From Nocardia pneumoniae NBRC 100136 (GTDB lineage: Bacteria > Actinomycetota > Actinomycetes > Mycobacteriales > Mycobacteriaceae): DNA of 64,000 nucleotides. The notes below the pieces were generated by a model, which searched no databases, was not told the origin of the DNA, and saw nothing but the letters and a program-made list of their open reading frames with translations. Positions 8,853 to 16,613 of the stretch are shown piece by piece (the first letter of the stretch is position 1; every line of letters begins with the position of its first letter). The stretch covers positions 62,001 to 126,000 of the forward strand of contig NZ_BAGF01000084.1 in assembly GCF_000308755.1 (NCBI RefSeq), read 5' to 3'. A program made the position numbers and the translations under genes.

Positions 8853-10211
8853 GTGGCAGCCAGCAAGAACAAGGGTGCTCCCAACCTCTACGGATCGTTC
8901 GTACACTCCGCTCCCGGCGCGTTCCTGGCCAGCAAGCTCGGCCTGCCGCAGCCGGAGACCTTGCGTCGCTACGTCAAGGGCCAGCCGCCGCTGCCCGGTC
9001 CGGTGCTGCTCGGCGGCAAGGGCCGGGTCGCAGAGCCGGTCCGGGCGCTGCTGTCGGACTACACCTTCGCCGACGCACTCAGCCCCGAAACCAAGTACGG
9101 CGCCCTGGTGTTCGACGCCACCGGCATCGGCACGATCGAGGACCTCTCGCAGCTGTTCGAATTCTTCCAACCGGCCATGCGCAGCATCGCCCCGTCCGGG
9201 CGCGTCGTGGTCATCGGCACCACGCCCGAGCTGGCCTCCAGCGTGGACGAACAGATCGCGCAGCGCGCGCTGGAGGGCTTCACCCGCTCGGTGGCCAAGG
9301 AGCTGCGGCGCGGCGCGACCGCGCAGCTGGTGTACCTGCACCCCGAGGCTCCGGCCGCCGCGACCGGTCTGGAGTCGACCCTGCGCTTCCTGCTGTCGGC
9401 CAAGTCGGCGTTCGTCGACGGCCAGGTCATCCGCGTCGGCAAGGACGACGCGACCGCACCCGCCGACTGGGACCGCCCGCTGGAGGGCAAGGTCGCCGTG
9501 GTCACCGGCGCGGCGCGCGGTATCGGCGCGACTATCGCCGAGGTGTTCGCCCGGGATGGCGCCCAGGTGATCGTGGCCGACATCCCGGCCGCCGGTGAGG
9601 CGCTGTCGCAGACCGCGAACAAGGTCGGCGGCACCGCGCTTGCGCTCGACGTGACCGCCCCCGACGCCGCCGAGAAGCTGGCCGATTTCGCCACCGAGCG
9701 CTTCGGCGGCATCGACATCGTCGTGCACAACGCGGGCATCACCCGCGACAAGCTGCTGGCGAACATGGACGAGGGCCGCTGGAACGCGGTCATCAACGTG
9801 AATCTCGCCGCGCCGCATCGCATTACCGAGGGCCTGGTGGCCAGGGGCGCGCTGAAGGAGGGCGGTCGCGTGATCGACGTGTCCTCGATCGCGGGCATCG
9901 CGGGCAACCGCGGCCAGACCAACTATGGCGCGTCCAAGGCGGGTGTCATCGGCATGGTCGCCGCCGAGGCGCCGAAGCTGGCGGAGAAGAACATCACCAT
10001 CAACGCCGTCGCGCCCGGTTTCATCGAGACCGCGATGACCGCCGCCATCCCGCTGGGCACCAGGGAGGCGGGCCGGTTGATGAGCTCGTTGCAGCAGGGC
10101 GGCCAGACCGTCGACGTCGCCGAGACCATCGCCTATTTCGCGAGCCCGGCCTCGAACGCGGTGACCGGCAACGTCGTTCGGGTCTGCGGGCAGAGCCTGA
10201 TCGGAGCATGA
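8853..10211 (+). CDS. fabG4: High-molecular-weight 3-oxoacyl-ACP/CoA reductase FabG4
   Basis: NADH-dependent type 3-ketoacyl reductase of 452 residues, about twice the size of ordinary FabG. The N-terminal ~205 residues form a second, flavodoxin-like Rossmann domain without catalytic residues, as in M. tuberculosis FabG4 (454 residues). The C-terminal reductase starts at about 210 with LEGKVAVVTGAARGIGATIA. Catalysis is by the serine in VIDVSSIAGIAG (~345), Y358 and K362 in NYGASK. GTG 8853 follows AAGGTAGGA. Its stop overlaps the htdX start (ATGATG), so the two are translationally coupled. Together with htdX and fadA2 it can carry out 3-ketoacyl reduction, dehydration and chain cleavage or elongation. 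Confidence 0.92.
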   Translation: MAASKNKGAPNLYGSFVHSAPGAFLASKLGLPQPETLRRYVKGQPPLPGPVLLGGKGRVAEPVRALLSDYTFADALSPETKYGALVFDATGIGTIEDLSQLFEFFQPAMRSIAPSGRVVVIGTTPELASSVDEQIAQRALEGFTRSVAKELRRGATAQLVYLHPEAPAAATGLESTLRFLLSAKSAFVDGQVIRVGKDDATAPADWDRPLEGKVAVVTGAARGIGATIAEVFARDGAQVIVADIPAAGEALSQTANKVGGTALALDVTAPDAAEKLADFATERFGGIDIVVHNAGITRDKLLANMDEGRWNAVINVNLAAPHRITEGLVARGALKEGGRVIDVSSIAGIAGNRGQTNYGASKAGVIGMVAAEAPKLAEKNITINAVAPGFIETAMTAAIPLGTREAGRLMSSLQQGGQTVDVAETIAYFASPASNAVTGNVVRVCGQSLIGA

Positions 10212-11098
10212 TGGCCCACGGCGCAGCAGCGGGGGAACAGACACAGGTGATCACGCTCACCGAACCGCCCAAGAACAGCAAGCTGTTCGCCAAGGCGGCG
10301 CTCGGCGCGGTGCCGCTGCTGTCGGCGCGCAAGCCGACGGTGCCGGACCGGGCCGTTCAGCTCGAGGGTCTGCGGGTGGATCCGGATCATCTGGCCGCCT
10401 ACTGCCGGGCGACCGGTCTGCGGTTCGGTGACGCCCTGCCGCTGACCTACCCGTTCATCCTCACCTTCCCGCTTGCCATGCAATTGGTGGTGGCGCGGGA
10501 CTTCCCGTTCGTCGCGGTGGGCGCGGTGCACGCGGAGAATGTCATCGAGCGCACGCGCGACATCTCGGTGAGCGAGCCGCTGGACATCCGCACGCACATC
10601 GAGAATCTTCGTGAGCACCCGAAGGGGCTGCTCGTCGACGCGATCAGCGACGTGAAGGTGGGGCGTGAGCTGGTGTGGCACCAGGTCACCACGTTCCTGC
10701 ACCAGCAGCGCACCTCGCTGTCGGGCGGACCGAAGCCGGAGCCGAAGCCGGAGGAGGTTCCGCCGCCGCCGCTGCGCACGTTGCGGGTGGACCAGAAGAC
10801 GATCACCCGGTACGCCGCCGCGTCCGGTGACCACAACCCGATCCACACCTCCGCATTGGGCGCCAAGGCATTCGGGTTCCCGAGGTCGATCGCGCACGGC
10901 ATGTGGTCGGCGGCGACCGTCCTCGGCTCGGTCGAGGGCCGCATTCCGGAGCAGACCACGTACTCGGTCAAGTTCGGCAAGCCGATTCTGCTGCCCTCCA
11001 CCGTGAACGTATACGCCGACCAGGTCGAAGGTGGCTGGGATCTGGCGCTGCGCCACCCGAAGAAGGGCTACCCGCACCTGACGGCGACCCTTCGCTGA
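10208..11098 (+). CDS. htdX: MaoC-like 3-hydroxyacyl-thioester dehydratase HtdX
   Basis: Dehydratase/hydratase of 296 residues acting on (R)-3-hydroxyacyl thioesters, next to the reductase that makes them. It has a double hot-dog arrangement: a degenerate N-terminal half and a catalytic C-terminal half. The hydratase-2 motif YAAASGDHNPIHTSALGAKA carries the catalytic D208 and H213. A Pro-rich linker (PKPEPKPEEVPPPPL, ~177-191) joins the halves. The start overlaps the fabG4 stop; the adjacent ATG at 10211 is an equally good start. Order and orientation relative to fabG4 match Rv0242c-Rv0241c. A very strong terminator follows directly. Confidence 0.9.
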   Translation: MMAHGAAAGEQTQVITLTEPPKNSKLFAKAALGAVPLLSARKPTVPDRAVQLEGLRVDPDHLAAYCRATGLRFGDALPLTYPFILTFPLAMQLVVARDFPFVAVGAVHAENVIERTRDISVSEPLDIRTHIENLREHPKGLLVDAISDVKVGRELVWHQVTTFLHQQRTSLSGGPKPEPKPEEVPPPPLRTLRVDQKTITRYAAASGDHNPIHTSALGAKAFGFPRSIAHGMWSAATVLGSVEGRIPEQTTYSVKFGKPILLPSTVNVYADQVEGGWDLALRHPKKGYPHLTATLR

Positions 11099-11103
11099 AC
11101 AAC

Positions 11104-11145
11104 CGAAGCCGCTGCCGGATTCAGTCGAATCCGGCAGCGGCTTCG
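11104..11145. terminator. 18-bp hairpin terminator after htdX
   Basis: GAAGCCGCTGCCGGATT (11105-11121) pairs perfectly with AATCCGGCAGCGGCTTC (11128-11144), with one more C-G pair outside and a 6-base loop. GTTCCTC follows. It lies between convergent genes and probably acts on both. Confidence 0.9.
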
Positions 11146-11149
11146 TTCC

Positions 11150-12418
11150 TCAGCAGTCGCAGCCGCAATCGCAGTTGCAGCAGCCGCAATCACAACAGCC
11201 GCAATCACAGTCACCGCAATCGCTGCAATCGCAGTTCTTGATCCATGCGTCCTTGCGTTCGCCGGTGCAGGGTTGCGTGTGGTCGGCACAGCAGGCGTAA
11301 CCGGTGCAGTATCCGCCCAGGATGAGTGCGAGGGATTCACCTAGTCCGGGGCGGCGGGTCGGTGGACGATGACCCGTGCGGTGCATGCGCGGGCGCACCT
11401 CGGCGTGCGGCAGTCCGGCGGTGTCGTGGCATACCGAGCAGGTGTGCGCGGCGAAGGTCCCGAGGCCGCTGCCGATCCGCCGCAGCACCGCGGTCAACGG
11501 GTCGAGCAGCATCCAGCGGACGGTCGGCACCCGACTCAGCTCGGCCGCGGCAATAGCGGTGCGCAGGTGCGAATTCGATTCCCGCAGTAAGTCGTATGCC
11601 TCGGGCAAGGTTGTTCCGGTGGCCGCCAGAGGGTTGAAGGTGTCCCGAGACAAGTCCTCGTCATAGTCCGCGACGGCGTCGGCCAGGTGCGCGATCCGAC
11701 CGAACTGCCATCCCGCCTCGCGCAGGGCTTCGACATTGTCCGGGCGATCGGCCAGCACGGCGGTGTGGGCGAAGAACGCCGACGCGCACAGCTGGGTGGG
11801 TGCGGTGAGCCGGTCCAGCGGATCGGCCGACGACGCCATCGCCGACGTCCAATGCGCGGAGGCGACAAGCGATTCCGGCACGAACCCAGCCGTCCGCGGC
11901 CCAGACGGACGCGAACCGCCCACGGCGACCAGCTCTTTCGCCTCCTGCTCCAGTCGCACCTGGGCATCGAGCGCGGCGACGAGCGGTTCGACGTCGAGAC
12001 CGATCCGCGCGGCGCCCGCGCGCGCCTCTCCCGCCCACCGCCTCGCCGCTTTCGCCAGCGGCCCACGCGCGAGCGCGGCCACCTCACCGTCATCCACGTG
12101 ATCGCGAATCTTGGCTGACGCCAATAGCAAGGAGGCCGTGGTGGCCAGCTGCACACCGGGTGAGTCCGCGGTGGCCACCGAGGCCCGCCGCATTCCGCGC
12201 AGCGGGCACGGCGCCGCCGTGGTGCGCCGCGCCGAACCGGACTGCGCCTCGGTGAGCACGCTCAGCACCAGCGCGTCCTTGTTGGTCGTGGCGCGGGCGA
12301 GCTGACCGTGCCCGTCGCGCAATCCGAGACACAACCCGCACAGATGCGCACGCCAATCCGTGCTATCGATGCCATATTTCCGAGCGCCGTGCGCGCACGG
12401 CCTGAGCAACCCGAACAC
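11150..12418 (-). CDS. DUF5685-like protein with Cys-rich metallothionein-like tail
   Basis: Protein of 422 residues, matching actinobacterial DUF5685 proteins by pattern (assigned from memory). The N-terminus MFGLLRPCAHGARKYGI followed by HLCGLCLGLRD contains conserved cysteines including a CxxC. Residues ~60-330 are helical and Ala-rich, with no recognised catalytic motif. HTCSVCHDTAGLPH gives a second CxxC with nearby histidines. The last 27 residues contain 14 cysteines arranged as CDC, CGDC, CGCC and CNCDCGC clusters, encoded by quasi-repeats of CCGCAATC around 11155-11235. The tail suggests metal binding or disulfide clustering. It lies 109 bases after tetR in the same direction. In M. 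tuberculosis the equivalent place holds vapBC24 instead. Function unknown. Confidence 0.8.
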   Translation of the reverse strand: MFGLLRPCAHGARKYGIDSTDWRAHLCGLCLGLRDGHGQLARATTNKDALVLSVLTEAQSGSARRTTAAPCPLRGMRRASVATADSPGVQLATTASLLLASAKIRDHVDDGEVAALARGPLAKAARRWAGEARAGAARIGLDVEPLVAALDAQVRLEQEAKELVAVGGSRPSGPRTAGFVPESLVASAHWTSAMASSADPLDRLTAPTQLCASAFFAHTAVLADRPDNVEALREAGWQFGRIAHLADAVADYDEDLSRDTFNPLAATGTTLPEAYDLLRESNSHLRTAIAAAELSRVPTVRWMLLDPLTAVLRRIGSGLGTFAAHTCSVCHDTAGLPHAEVRPRMHRTGHRPPTRRPGLGESLALILGGYCTGYACCADHTQPCTGERKDAWIKNCDCSDCGDCDCGCCDCGCCNCDCGCDC

Positions 12419-12527
12419 TTCCGCCCCGTTCTCCCGGCTCTACCGAAGGAGCCGGTCCGCATTTGTCGAACTCACGCACTCTGGCAGGAGGGCGACGCGG
12501 AAGCAACCGCGCTGGGCAAAAGCCGGG

Positions 12528-13127
12528 CTACTCGGTCTTCTTGCGACCGGCCAGACCGCGCCAGGCCAGGTCATCGAGGAGGTCGACGGCTTCGGCGACC
12601 TCGATCCGGCCACTGGCCAGCCGGTCGGCGATGGCCTCGCCCGCGCCGATCACGGCGACCGCGACGACATCGAAATTCGTCCCGGGCTCGGCGTGCTTGG
12701 CGCTGGACTCCAGCAGTTTGGCGGTCAATTCGATGACGCGCTCGCGGGCGTTCTCGATCTCCGACGCGAACGCCTGCTGACCGATGGCCTGCCGGTAGAG
12801 CACCTGCCAGGAGCGGCGATTGCGGTCGACGAAGCCGAGGAAACCCTCCAGCGCGGTGCGGACCTGCTCATGCGGCGACAGCAGCGGGTTGCCCGCCGGT
12901 GCGACGGATTCGATGAAGCGCATGCCCTCGCGCTGGATGCAGGCGCGGAATAGTTCGTCCTTGGAGCCGTAGTACAAATACAGCATCGGCTTCGAAATCT
13001 TCGCCTCGGCGGCGATCGCGTCCATCGAGGTGTCGTGGAAGCCTTTACGCGAGAAAACCTCCACCGCGGCGTCGAGCATCTGCTGCTCGCGTACCGCCCG
13101 CGGAAGTCGCTTCGTTCCGCCCGCCAT
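12528..13127 (-). CDS. TetR-family repressor, likely regulator of fadA2/fabG4-htdX
   Basis: TetR-type DNA-binding protein of 199 residues. The N-terminal helix-turn-helix spans about residues 12-58 (REQQMLDAAVEVFSRKGFHD, then MDAIAAEAKISKPMLYLYYG). The remainder is a helical ligand-binding and dimerisation domain. ATG 13127 is preferred over GTG 13142 because AGGAG lies 5 bases upstream. A site at 13159-13175, just before the gene, resembles the large palindrome between fadA2 and fabG4, which suggests autoregulation and control of those genes. It corresponds in position to Rv0238 beside lpqI. The ligand may be an acyl-CoA (inference from targets only). Confidence 0.87.
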   Translation of the reverse strand: MAGGTKRLPRAVREQQMLDAAVEVFSRKGFHDTSMDAIAAEAKISKPMLYLYYGSKDELFRACIQREGMRFIESVAPAGNPLLSPHEQVRTALEGFLGFVDRNRRSWQVLYRQAIGQQAFASEIENARERVIELTAKLLESSAKHAEPGTNFDVVAVAVIGAGEAIADRLASGRIEVAEAVDLLDDLAWRGLAGRKKTE

Positions 13128-13158
13128 CCACACTCCTACCACAGGTGAACCTCATATA

Positions 13159-13175
13159 TTACTCCAAGGTAAGTT
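13159..13175. promoter_or_regulatory. TetR operator half-matching the fadA2/fabG4 palindrome
   Basis: TTACTCCAAGGTAAGTT shares TTACTC and GTAAGTT, with the same spacing, with the operator at 8735-8766. It lies 32 bases upstream of the tetR ATG at 13127. It is an imperfect palindrome, which would fit weaker autoregulation. Confidence 0.6.
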
Positions 13176-13255
13176 CCGGCGGTCCGATTTGCTCACCGGT
13201 CGCCCGACTCGACCGTGCGGCTTCCTCGCCCGGCCGGGTCGTTCATGCGACTGCC

Positions 13256-14416
13256 TCAGCAGCGCGGCAACGCACCCTTGAAAGCGGCCATCCGCAGCAC
13301 CGAGGCATCCACCTGCGCCATCGGGAGGCGTCCGCTCGACACCGCCTGCTCCAGCCGGTCGAGCACCCGCGGCACCGCGTCGGTGGTGATCCACAGGGCG
13401 TTGTCGGCCCCGGCGACGAGTGCGGCCTCGACGGCCTCCTCGATCGACATTCGGCTGGTGATCGCCGCCATCCCGCCCAGGTCGTCGGTGAAGATCGGTC
13501 CCTGGAACGGCGCGGCGCCGTAGCCGCGGCCCTCGCGCAGTAGCGCCATGGCCTCGGGACTGATGCTGGCCGGGACATCGGGGGTGGTCAGGCCGGGCAC
13601 GTCCAGATGGCCGACCATGACCGCCGCGCCCGATCCGACCAGGTCGCGGAACGGCACCAGGTCCACGGTCTGCAACTGCGCCAGCGGCGGCGTGCGCACC
13701 GCGCCGGTGTGCGAGTCGCCGGAGCCGGACCCGTGACCGGGGAAGTGCTTCATCACCGTGCCGACACCGACCTCACGCATCGCCCGGATGTACGCGTCCG
13801 CGTAGCGGCTGACCACGGCGGGATCGTCGGAGAAGGAGCGGTCGCCGATGACCGTGTCGTCGGGCTGGGAGCTGACGTCGACGTCCGGGGCGAAGTTCAC
13901 CGTCACGCCGACGTCCTTCAGCGCGCGTCCCCTGGCCAGCGTCGCGCTGTAGAACTGCTCGGGGCTCATGGTCTGCGCCGTCACCCGCGCGGACGGCGCG
14001 GGGCCGATCAGGTCGCGCACACGGGAGACGCGGCCGCCCTCCTCGTCGATGGTCACCATGAGCGGAACCCTGGCCGCCTCCTTGACCTGCGTGATCTCGC
14101 CCGATCCGAGTAGCGCCTGGTCGGTCCATCCGCCGACGAAGATGCCGCCGATCTGCTCGGTGCGCACCACGTTCGTGGCGTCGGCCGCGCCGGTGACGCC
14201 GACGGTCAGCAGCTGGGCCAGCTTCTCGCGGGTGGTGAACTGCGCGAGATAACCGGCATTGCAGTCCGGCGGCGCCGCGGACGTGACCGGGACCGCGGCG
14301 GTCGTCGCGTCCGGTGTGGTGCTGCTCGGCGACGCCGAATCGGAGGAACCGCCGTTCGAGCAGGCGGTCGCGATGGCGGCGAGAATGGCGAGGACGAGCA
14401 GAGGCGTCTTCCGCAT
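13256..14416 (-). CDS. lpqI: Lipoprotein beta-N-acetylhexosaminidase LpqI (NagZ-type, GH3)
   Basis: Exported GH3 glycosidase of 386 residues that removes terminal beta-GlcNAc from peptidoglycan fragments during wall turnover. The signal peptide MRKTPLLVLAILAAIATACS has a lipobox with C19 as the lipidation site, so it is anchored outside the membrane. The GH3 core carries VTIDEEGGRVSRVRDLIGP, NFAPDVDV, and KHFPGHGSGSGDSHTG with the Asp-His general-acid/base loop of NagZ. The nucleophile aspartate is expected in GPIFTDDLGGM. ATG 14416 is chosen because it begins the signal peptide, although the SD is weak. Its position beside tetR and before aftD matches Rv0237. Confidence 0.9.
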   Translation of the reverse strand: MRKTPLLVLAILAAIATACSNGGSSDSASPSSTTPDATTAAVPVTSAAPPDCNAGYLAQFTTREKLAQLLTVGVTGAADATNVVRTEQIGGIFVGGWTDQALLGSGEITQVKEAARVPLMVTIDEEGGRVSRVRDLIGPAPSARVTAQTMSPEQFYSATLARGRALKDVGVTVNFAPDVDVSSQPDDTVIGDRSFSDDPAVVSRYADAYIRAMREVGVGTVMKHFPGHGSGSGDSHTGAVRTPPLAQLQTVDLVPFRDLVGSGAAVMVGHLDVPGLTTPDVPASISPEAMALLREGRGYGAAPFQGPIFTDDLGGMAAITSRMSIEEAVEAALVAGADNALWITTDAVPRVLDRLEQAVSSGRLPMAQVDASVLRMAAFKGALPRC

Positions 14417-14642
14417 GGAGGTCAACCGTACTCGCCGCGGCGTGGGCGACCGCACCCGCTGGGTGCCTACCCGGCAGGCAACTCGCGGCCTCGAACGCGA
14501 CGGCGGTCCAGTCGCGCGCGGCGTCGGCGCGACGCGCGGCAATGCTTTTGGCAGCCGTATTTGCGCAGGTGGGACCGGGATTCGGAGCGACAGGGCGGGG
14601 TAGTCTCTTGGTATCGCCGTGCGTCTCCCTCAGGAGGTCACC

Positions 14643-15116
14643 GTGCCCTGCGATCTGATGCTCATCGCCTACGACGGCTCCGAGAACGCCAAGCGCGCCA
14701 TCGAATACGCCGGACGCTTCCTCACCGCGAATCGCGCCATCGTGCTGACCGCATGGGAGCCGATGGTGCGGCAAGCCGCCCGCCTGTCCGGGTTGTCGGG
14801 TGTCATGCAGCCGGAATGGGTGCCCGACGACGAGATGGAGGACATCGCCTACGTCGACGCGCGCGCCGTCAACGCCGAGGGCGTACGGCTGGCCGAGCTG
14901 GCGGGCCTGAACGCCGAGGCGCGCACCGCGGAATGCACCTCGACCATCTGGAACGCCATCGTCGACTGCGCCGACGAATTGGACGTCGACATCATCGTCG
15001 CGGGCACTCGCGGCGCCACCGGCATCCGTGCGCTCCTGCACAGCAGCGTGGCCGACGCCGTCCTCAAACACTGCCACCGCCCCGTCCTGCTCGTCCCGCC
15101 CGGAAAGAATCCCTGA
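14643..15116 (+). CDS. Universal stress protein (UspA family)
   Basis: Single-domain UspA-type protein of 157 residues. The start is the GTG at 14643, preceded by AGGAGG with a 5-base spacer; the upstream in-frame codon at 14619 has no such site. The N-terminal strand LMLIAYDGSENAKRAIEYA and the ATP-binding loop GTRGATGIRALLHSSVADAV, then HRPVLLVP, are typical of ATP-binding Usp proteins. These bind ATP and support stress or dormancy survival; the exact role is unknown. A -10-like TAGTCT lies at 14601-14606. Divergent from lpqI. Confidence 0.87.
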   Translation: MPCDLMLIAYDGSENAKRAIEYAGRFLTANRAIVLTAWEPMVRQAARLSGLSGVMQPEWVPDDEMEDIAYVDARAVNAEGVRLAELAGLNAEARTAECTSTIWNAIVDCADELDVDIIVAGTRGATGIRALLHSSVADAVLKHCHRPVLLVPPGKNP

Positions 15117-15173
15117 CCGCGCGACGGGTGAGACTTGGATCGCTCGACAGCGATGGGACACCGATGACGGGGT

Positions 15174-15185
15174 TAGTTTGGTCCC
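15174..15185 (+). promoter_or_regulatory. -10 hexamer of leaderless isochorismate synthase transcript
   Basis: TAGTTT at 15174-15179 ends exactly 6 bases before the ATG at 15186. The A of ATG would thus be the transcription start, the arrangement of mycobacterial leaderless mRNAs. No SD is present. Confidence 0.6.
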
Positions 15186-16280
15186 ATGGATGGGTTCCTG
15201 CTTGCTCGCGCCGATGGGGTTGTTCGGGGGTACGGGAGCCGGGTCGTCTTCGACGACGTGCAGCAGGCGGGGGCAGCGCTGCGGGACGGGAGCGCGGAGC
15301 TGATCGTGGGCGCGCTGCCCTTCGATCCGCGCAGGCCCGCGGCGCTGACTGTGCCCGAACGCGCCGAGCACACGGCAGGCCCGTGGCGGCCCGCCGCGCT
15401 GCCCGATCTGCCCGCGGTCCGGGTGGTCGCCGAAATACCCAGCCCGGCAGAGCATGTCGCGCGGGTGACGAAACTGGTCGAGCAGCTGGGTGACCCGGCG
15501 CAGCCGCTGCGCAAGGTCGTCGCGGCGCGATCGGTGCTGGCGGAGGCGGAGTTCGCGCTCGACCCCGAGCTCGTCGCCGGACATCTGCTGACCAGGCACC
15601 CGCACGCGAACGTCTTCGCCGTCGACTTGACGCCCGCGGGCCGCGCCGGGGCGACGCTGGTCGGGGCCACGCCGGAAGTGCTGATCGCCCGGCACGGCGA
15701 CACCGTGACGCTGCGTCCGCTGGCGGGCACGCTGCCGCGGCTGCCCGACCCGGACGCCGACGCGGCGCAGGCCCGGGAACTGCTGGGCAGCACCAAGAAT
15801 CGCGACGAGCACGCGTTCGTGATCGACTGGATCGCCGATCGCCTCGGGCCGATCTGCGCCGAATTGTCCATTCCCGACAGCCCGGAGCTGATCAGCACGC
15901 ACGAGGTATGGCACCTGGCGACGCCGATCAGCGGGCGCTTGCGCGACACCTCGATCACCGCGCTCGACCTAGCGGTGCTGCTGCACCCGACGCCCGCGGT
16001 CTGCGGCACCCCGACCCACCTCGCCTTGGACACCATCGCGCACATCGAGGAGGATCGCGGGTTCTACGGCGGAGCGGTCGGCTGGTGCGACGCGGGCGGC
16101 GACGGCGCGTGGATGGTCGCGATCCGCAGCGCGGAACTGTCGGCCGACGGTCGCACGGTCCACGCGTACGCGGGCGGCGGCATCGTCGCGGCCTCCGACC
16201 CGCAGGCGGAGCTGGACGAGACCACCGCGAAGCTGCGCACCCTGCTCGGCGCGCTGCACTGCACGCTGCCCGCGCACTGA
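15186..16280 (+). CDS. Isochorismate synthase
   Basis: Chorismate-using enzyme of 364 residues converting chorismate to isochorismate, the precursor of salicylate-type siderophores (nocobactin/mycobactin) or menaquinone. The C-terminal chorismate-binding domain carries KVVAARSVLAEAEF, LVGATPEVLI, RPLAGTLPR, STKNRDEHAFVIDWI, LLHPTPAVCGTPTH and EEDRGFYGGAVGW, including the Mg-binding and catalytic residues. The first ~100 residues are the variable N-terminal part. Length fits EntC/DhbC-type enzymes rather than salicylate synthases (~450). No siderophore or menaquinone genes are adjacent, so the pathway is undecided. Translation appears leaderless. It lies 69 bases after the Usp gene. Confidence 0.87.
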   Translation: MDGFLLARADGVVRGYGSRVVFDDVQQAGAALRDGSAELIVGALPFDPRRPAALTVPERAEHTAGPWRPAALPDLPAVRVVAEIPSPAEHVARVTKLVEQLGDPAQPLRKVVAARSVLAEAEFALDPELVAGHLLTRHPHANVFAVDLTPAGRAGATLVGATPEVLIARHGDTVTLRPLAGTLPRLPDPDADAAQARELLGSTKNRDEHAFVIDWIADRLGPICAELSIPDSPELISTHEVWHLATPISGRLRDTSITALDLAVLLHPTPAVCGTPTHLALDTIAHIEEDRGFYGGAVGWCDAGGDGAWMVAIRSAELSADGRTVHAYAGGGIVAASDPQAELDETTAKLRTLLGALHCTLPAH

Positions 16281-16442
16281 TCCCTCCGCCTGTGTGGCCG
16301 GTCACATGCAGGTCAGGGCGTGCGCGGCGCCGGTCGGCGGGACAAGTCGATGGAGATTCCGCGGCCTGAACGCATACAAATACCGGACGTCCTGCTAGGT
16401 TGACCGGGAACGTGCCTGCATCGACGTAATTGGAGTGCCGCG

Positions 16443-16613
16443 ATGAAGTTTGCTGTCCCTGGTGTTGCGAGTGCGGTCGCGGGCGCCGTGCTGGGCGTGA
16501 TCGGTGTTCTCCTCATCACCATGGCCGTGCAGCAGAACACGCGACCGGAGATCGACCGCAGCGGCGACAAGGACTCCTCGCTGCTGAACAGCGTTGAGTA
16601 CGGCAGCCGCTGA
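16443..16613 (+). CDS. Small DUF2613 membrane/secreted protein
   Basis: Protein of 56 residues matching DUF2613, the counterpart of Rv0236A beside aftD. One N-terminal hydrophobic helix (PGVASAVAGAVLGVIGVLL) is followed by a short polar tail. ATG 16443 has TTGGAG 10 bases upstream. A -10-like TAGGTT lies at 16396-16401. Its 3' end overlaps the aftD start by 20 bases, so the two are likely co-translated. Conserved linkage suggests it assists AftD or marks its promoter, but its function is unknown. Confidence 0.87.
   Translation: MKFAVPGVASAVAGAVLGVIGVLLITMAVQQNTRPEIDRSGDKDSSLLNSVEYGSR

Noticed and set aside
7247..9598. 783-codon plus-strand frame across fadA2 and into fabG4
   Set aside because: It runs antisense to a clear thiolase and through the palindromic operator and terminator; composition is non-coding.
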